Assembly: GCA_900754965.1 (NCBI GenBank)
Contig: CAAEEO010000015.1
Location: 1-22,763, forward strand
Direction of reading: 5' to 3'
Length of the DNA stretch: 22,763 bases
Origin: an uncultured Oscillospiraceae bacterium
GTDB lineage: Bacteria > Bacillota > Clostridia > Oscillospirales > Oscillospiraceae
A program made the position numbers and the translations under genes. Below are positions 21,512 to 22,763 of this stretch, piece by piece (positions within the stretch are counted from its first letter, which is position 1; the number at the start of each line of letters is the position of its first letter). Under the pieces are notes generated by a model. The model searched no databases. It was not told where the DNA came from and saw nothing but the letters and a program-made list of their open reading frames with translations.

Positions 21512-22327
21512 TTACTTTCGTCCTCTGCGCCGGAAATTCATCCCGGACTGTTTTATCAGCGGAGATTTTTTGAACAGCTTTTTCAAGGTTGTTTTTTCCT
21601 CGTCTGTGAGCCGCTTGTATTTTAATTGGAACGCCTTGCAGAAGATTTCCAAAAATTCCTGCACCCTGTCCCCGGAGGATTTCATGGCCTTCTGGACTTC
21701 CTTTATCAGTTCGTCGGCGGGCGTTGTATCCGGCGCACTTTCTTTGTCGTTTTCATGGGATTTGCGTATGTCGTGGAGAATGGTGTCCCATGTTTTGTGC
21801 GTCACATGGCAGAAAAAATCTTCTTCCCCTACTTGGCTGGCTTCCAACACTTTCAGGGTACGCTCCGTCACCGCTTCGGGATGTTCTTCTAAAATCATAG
21901 CCCGCACAGCAGCCAGTGAACTGTTCATGTCATGGAAAGCCATTGTGGCGACACCGTCCACATAGATTTCTGCGTCGGCCATTAGTTCCGCAAATTTTTC
22001 GTGGGAAATCATCTCACACAGCAGCCGGTTATTGATTCGTCCGCTTTTCAGAAGCTCCACAGCTTCATCGGTCAAATGCAACTCGGACAGCGGGGTGTTG
22101 ATTTGCTCCCGGTTTTCTGTCCGGCAAAACAGATAGTCAATAGATACCTGATAAAAGTCTGCCAGTGTGATAAGGTTGGCGTGATTGATTTCTTTACTAT
22201 CATCCGATTCATAGCTGGCAAGGGCGGATTTTGAAATTCCCGTCTTTTCTGCCAGTTCTTCCAGATTTAAGCCCTTGTCCTTGCGAAGTTCCCAAAGGCG
22301 TTCCTGTATGGTGGTCGCTCCTTTCAT
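21512..22327 (-). CDS. XRE-family HTH regulator of the type found on integrative elements
   Basis: 271 residues. The N-terminal HTH (about 6-67) reads TIQERLWELRKDKGLNLEELAEKTGISKSALASYESDD, then ITLADFYQVSIDYLFCRTEN. The following 200 residues are helical and charged, with no known enzyme motif (HLTDEAVELLKSGRINNRLLCEMISHEKFAELM, LTDEEKTTLKKLFKKSPL). Long XRE regulators of this form recur on Firmicute conjugative elements and probably repress transfer or maintenance genes. AAGGAG lies before the ATG. It converges on the redox operon and diverges from the short ORFs at the right end. Target and inducer are unknown. Confidence 0.85.
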   Translation of the reverse strand: MKGATTIQERLWELRKDKGLNLEELAEKTGISKSALASYESDDSKEINHANLITLADFYQVSIDYLFCRTENREQINTPLSELHLTDEAVELLKSGRINNRLLCEMISHEKFAELMADAEIYVDGVATMAFHDMNSSLAAVRAMILEEHPEAVTERTLKVLEASQVGEEDFFCHVTHKTWDTILHDIRKSHENDKESAPDTTPADELIKEVQKAMKSSGDRVQEFLEIFCKAFQLKYKRLTDEEKTTLKKLFKKSPLIKQSGMNFRRRGRK

Positions 22328-22370
22328 GGGCGGACACTCCTTCCTACGGCTGACTGCCGCTATTATTTTT

Positions 22371-22376
22371 ATTATA
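22371..22376 (-). promoter_or_regulatory. -10 element for the XRE regulator
   Basis: TATAAT on the minus strand, 44 bp before the ATG. No consensus -35 is seen. The surrounding ATACGATATACCG sequence has short near-symmetry and may be an operator. Confidence 0.4.
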
Positions 22377-22459
22377 CGATATACCGTTCCGAAATCATGG
22401 AATTTTTCGATTTTGGGGCGGTTTTCCTATTTTATGGACATACGGGAAAGGGGTCAAAA

Positions 22460-22579
22460 ATGAGCTATGATGTAGTTAGTTCATCGATGGATTATTCCAA
22501 TCAAATGACCGGCCTGATGGGATATGCTCCCCGGCGATGTAGCGCAACGACCTGCGGCAAGGAGATGGAGGAACCTTGA
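22460..22579 (+). CDS. Short unrecognised ORF (39 aa)
   Basis: MSYDVVSSSMDYSNQMTGLM, then GYAPRRCSATTCGKEMEEP. The ATG is preceded by AAAGGGG at 6-7 nt. The C-terminal part has two Cys (RRCSATTC). I do not recognise it. The stop codon overlaps a TTG start of the next frame (TTGA) with GGAGG just before, the arrangement of a leader peptide or small coupled gene. It diverges from the XRE regulator, where such elements usually begin their next operon. Confidence 0.4.
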   Translation: MSYDVVSSSMDYSNQMTGLMGYAPRRCSATTCGKEMEEP

Positions 22580-22763
22580 CCACAGCGAGCGTACCAATGG
22601 GAACGAAACGCTGCTGTGAGATTCAGGGGCAGGAACGACATCAGGAAAACCCGGCAGAACTGACACCAAAACGCTACCCAAACATGACAAATCGACAGGG
22701 CGTAGTCTGCTCTGTCCGTGATACTATGGGGCTTTTCAAAGCGACTCTATGGCCGTATTTTCC
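22576..22763 (+). CDS. Unrecognised ORF, partial at the right edge
   Basis: A frame that stays open from a TTG at 22576 to the end of the window (62 codons): LTTASVPMGTKRCCEIQGQE, then RHQENPAELTPKRYPNMTNR and QGVVCSVRDTMGLFKATLWP. GGAGG lies 4 nt before the TTG; an in-frame ATG at 22597 is the alternative start. It is hydrophilic and Cys/Arg-rich with no motif I know. A bulged hairpin at 22581-22618 covers its first codons. It may be an element gene coupled to the preceding short ORF, or a chance open frame in a non-coding transfer region. Confidence 0.35.
   Translation, partial: MTTASVPMGTKRCCEIQGQERHQENPAELTPKRYPNMTNRQGVVCSVRDTMGLFKATLWPYF
22581..22618 (+). other. Bulged stem-loop near the right end
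   Basis: CACAGC-g-AGCG pairs with CGCT-GCTGTG (10 bp, one bulge) around a 17-nt loop. No T tract follows. It could be an RNA control element for the coupled ORFs or part of a transfer or replication origin. Confidence 0.35.

Noticed and set aside
1..22763. CRISPR array or rRNA genes
   Set aside because: No regularly spaced repeats with unique spacers and no rRNA-like segments were seen on either strand.

Overview
The window looks like a chromosome segment from a gut-type low-redox Firmicute, most likely a clostridial Oscillospiraceae relative. The basis is strong AGGAGG ribosome-binding sites, sigma-A promoters with 17-bp spacers, intrinsic terminators, an ATP-type PEP carboxykinase, a split sodium-pump oxaloacetate decarboxylase, rubrerythrin, and an S-layer-homology (SLH) protein. 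The species cannot be named from the sequence alone. By eye the left part (to about 14.5 kb) is GC-rich housekeeping DNA. The right part (about 14.7 kb to the end) is visibly more AT-rich and has the character of a mobile or accessory region.

Left block, minus strand: pckA is followed by oadA, oadG and the start of a biotin-carrier protein that runs off the window. This is the PEP/oxaloacetate/pyruvate node. A divergent strong promoter drives a 62-aa orphan protein, and a bidirectional terminator separates it from asnA (minus). Then come rubrerythrin, an orphan lipoprotein behind three tandem 13-bp repeats, a putative heavy-metal/Mn exporter with an HdeD-like membrane protein, a WG-repeat/SLH surface protein and a threonine-aldolase-like PLP enzyme (all plus). 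A bidirectional terminator meets a four-gene minus operon: WYL regulator, two related YbjN-like proteins and type I asparaginase. Asparagine synthesis (asnA) and breakdown (ansA) are therefore both present, next to oxaloacetate metabolism.

A tRNA-Ser(GGA) with its own promoter and terminator marks the change of character. After it lie a C-terminally short serine recombinase, a fragment resembling the tail of phage BRO/DinD-type proteins, and a DUF4179-like gene that appears to have lost its 5' end (minus).

The most interesting part is 17.1-21.5 kb. It holds a small XRE regulator, an OmpR-type response regulator, a histidine kinase, a lipoprotein fused to a CXXC-containing membrane tail, a NapH-like membrane polyferredoxin and a TlpA-type thioredoxin lipoprotein. 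I read this as a two-component-controlled trans-membrane thiol/electron relay carried as cargo on an integrative element. A hairpin between kinase and lipoprotein looks like a terminator and also buries the lipoprotein's ribosome-binding site. The right end holds an element-type XRE regulator (minus) and two short, apparently coupled unrecognised ORFs, the second leaving the window.
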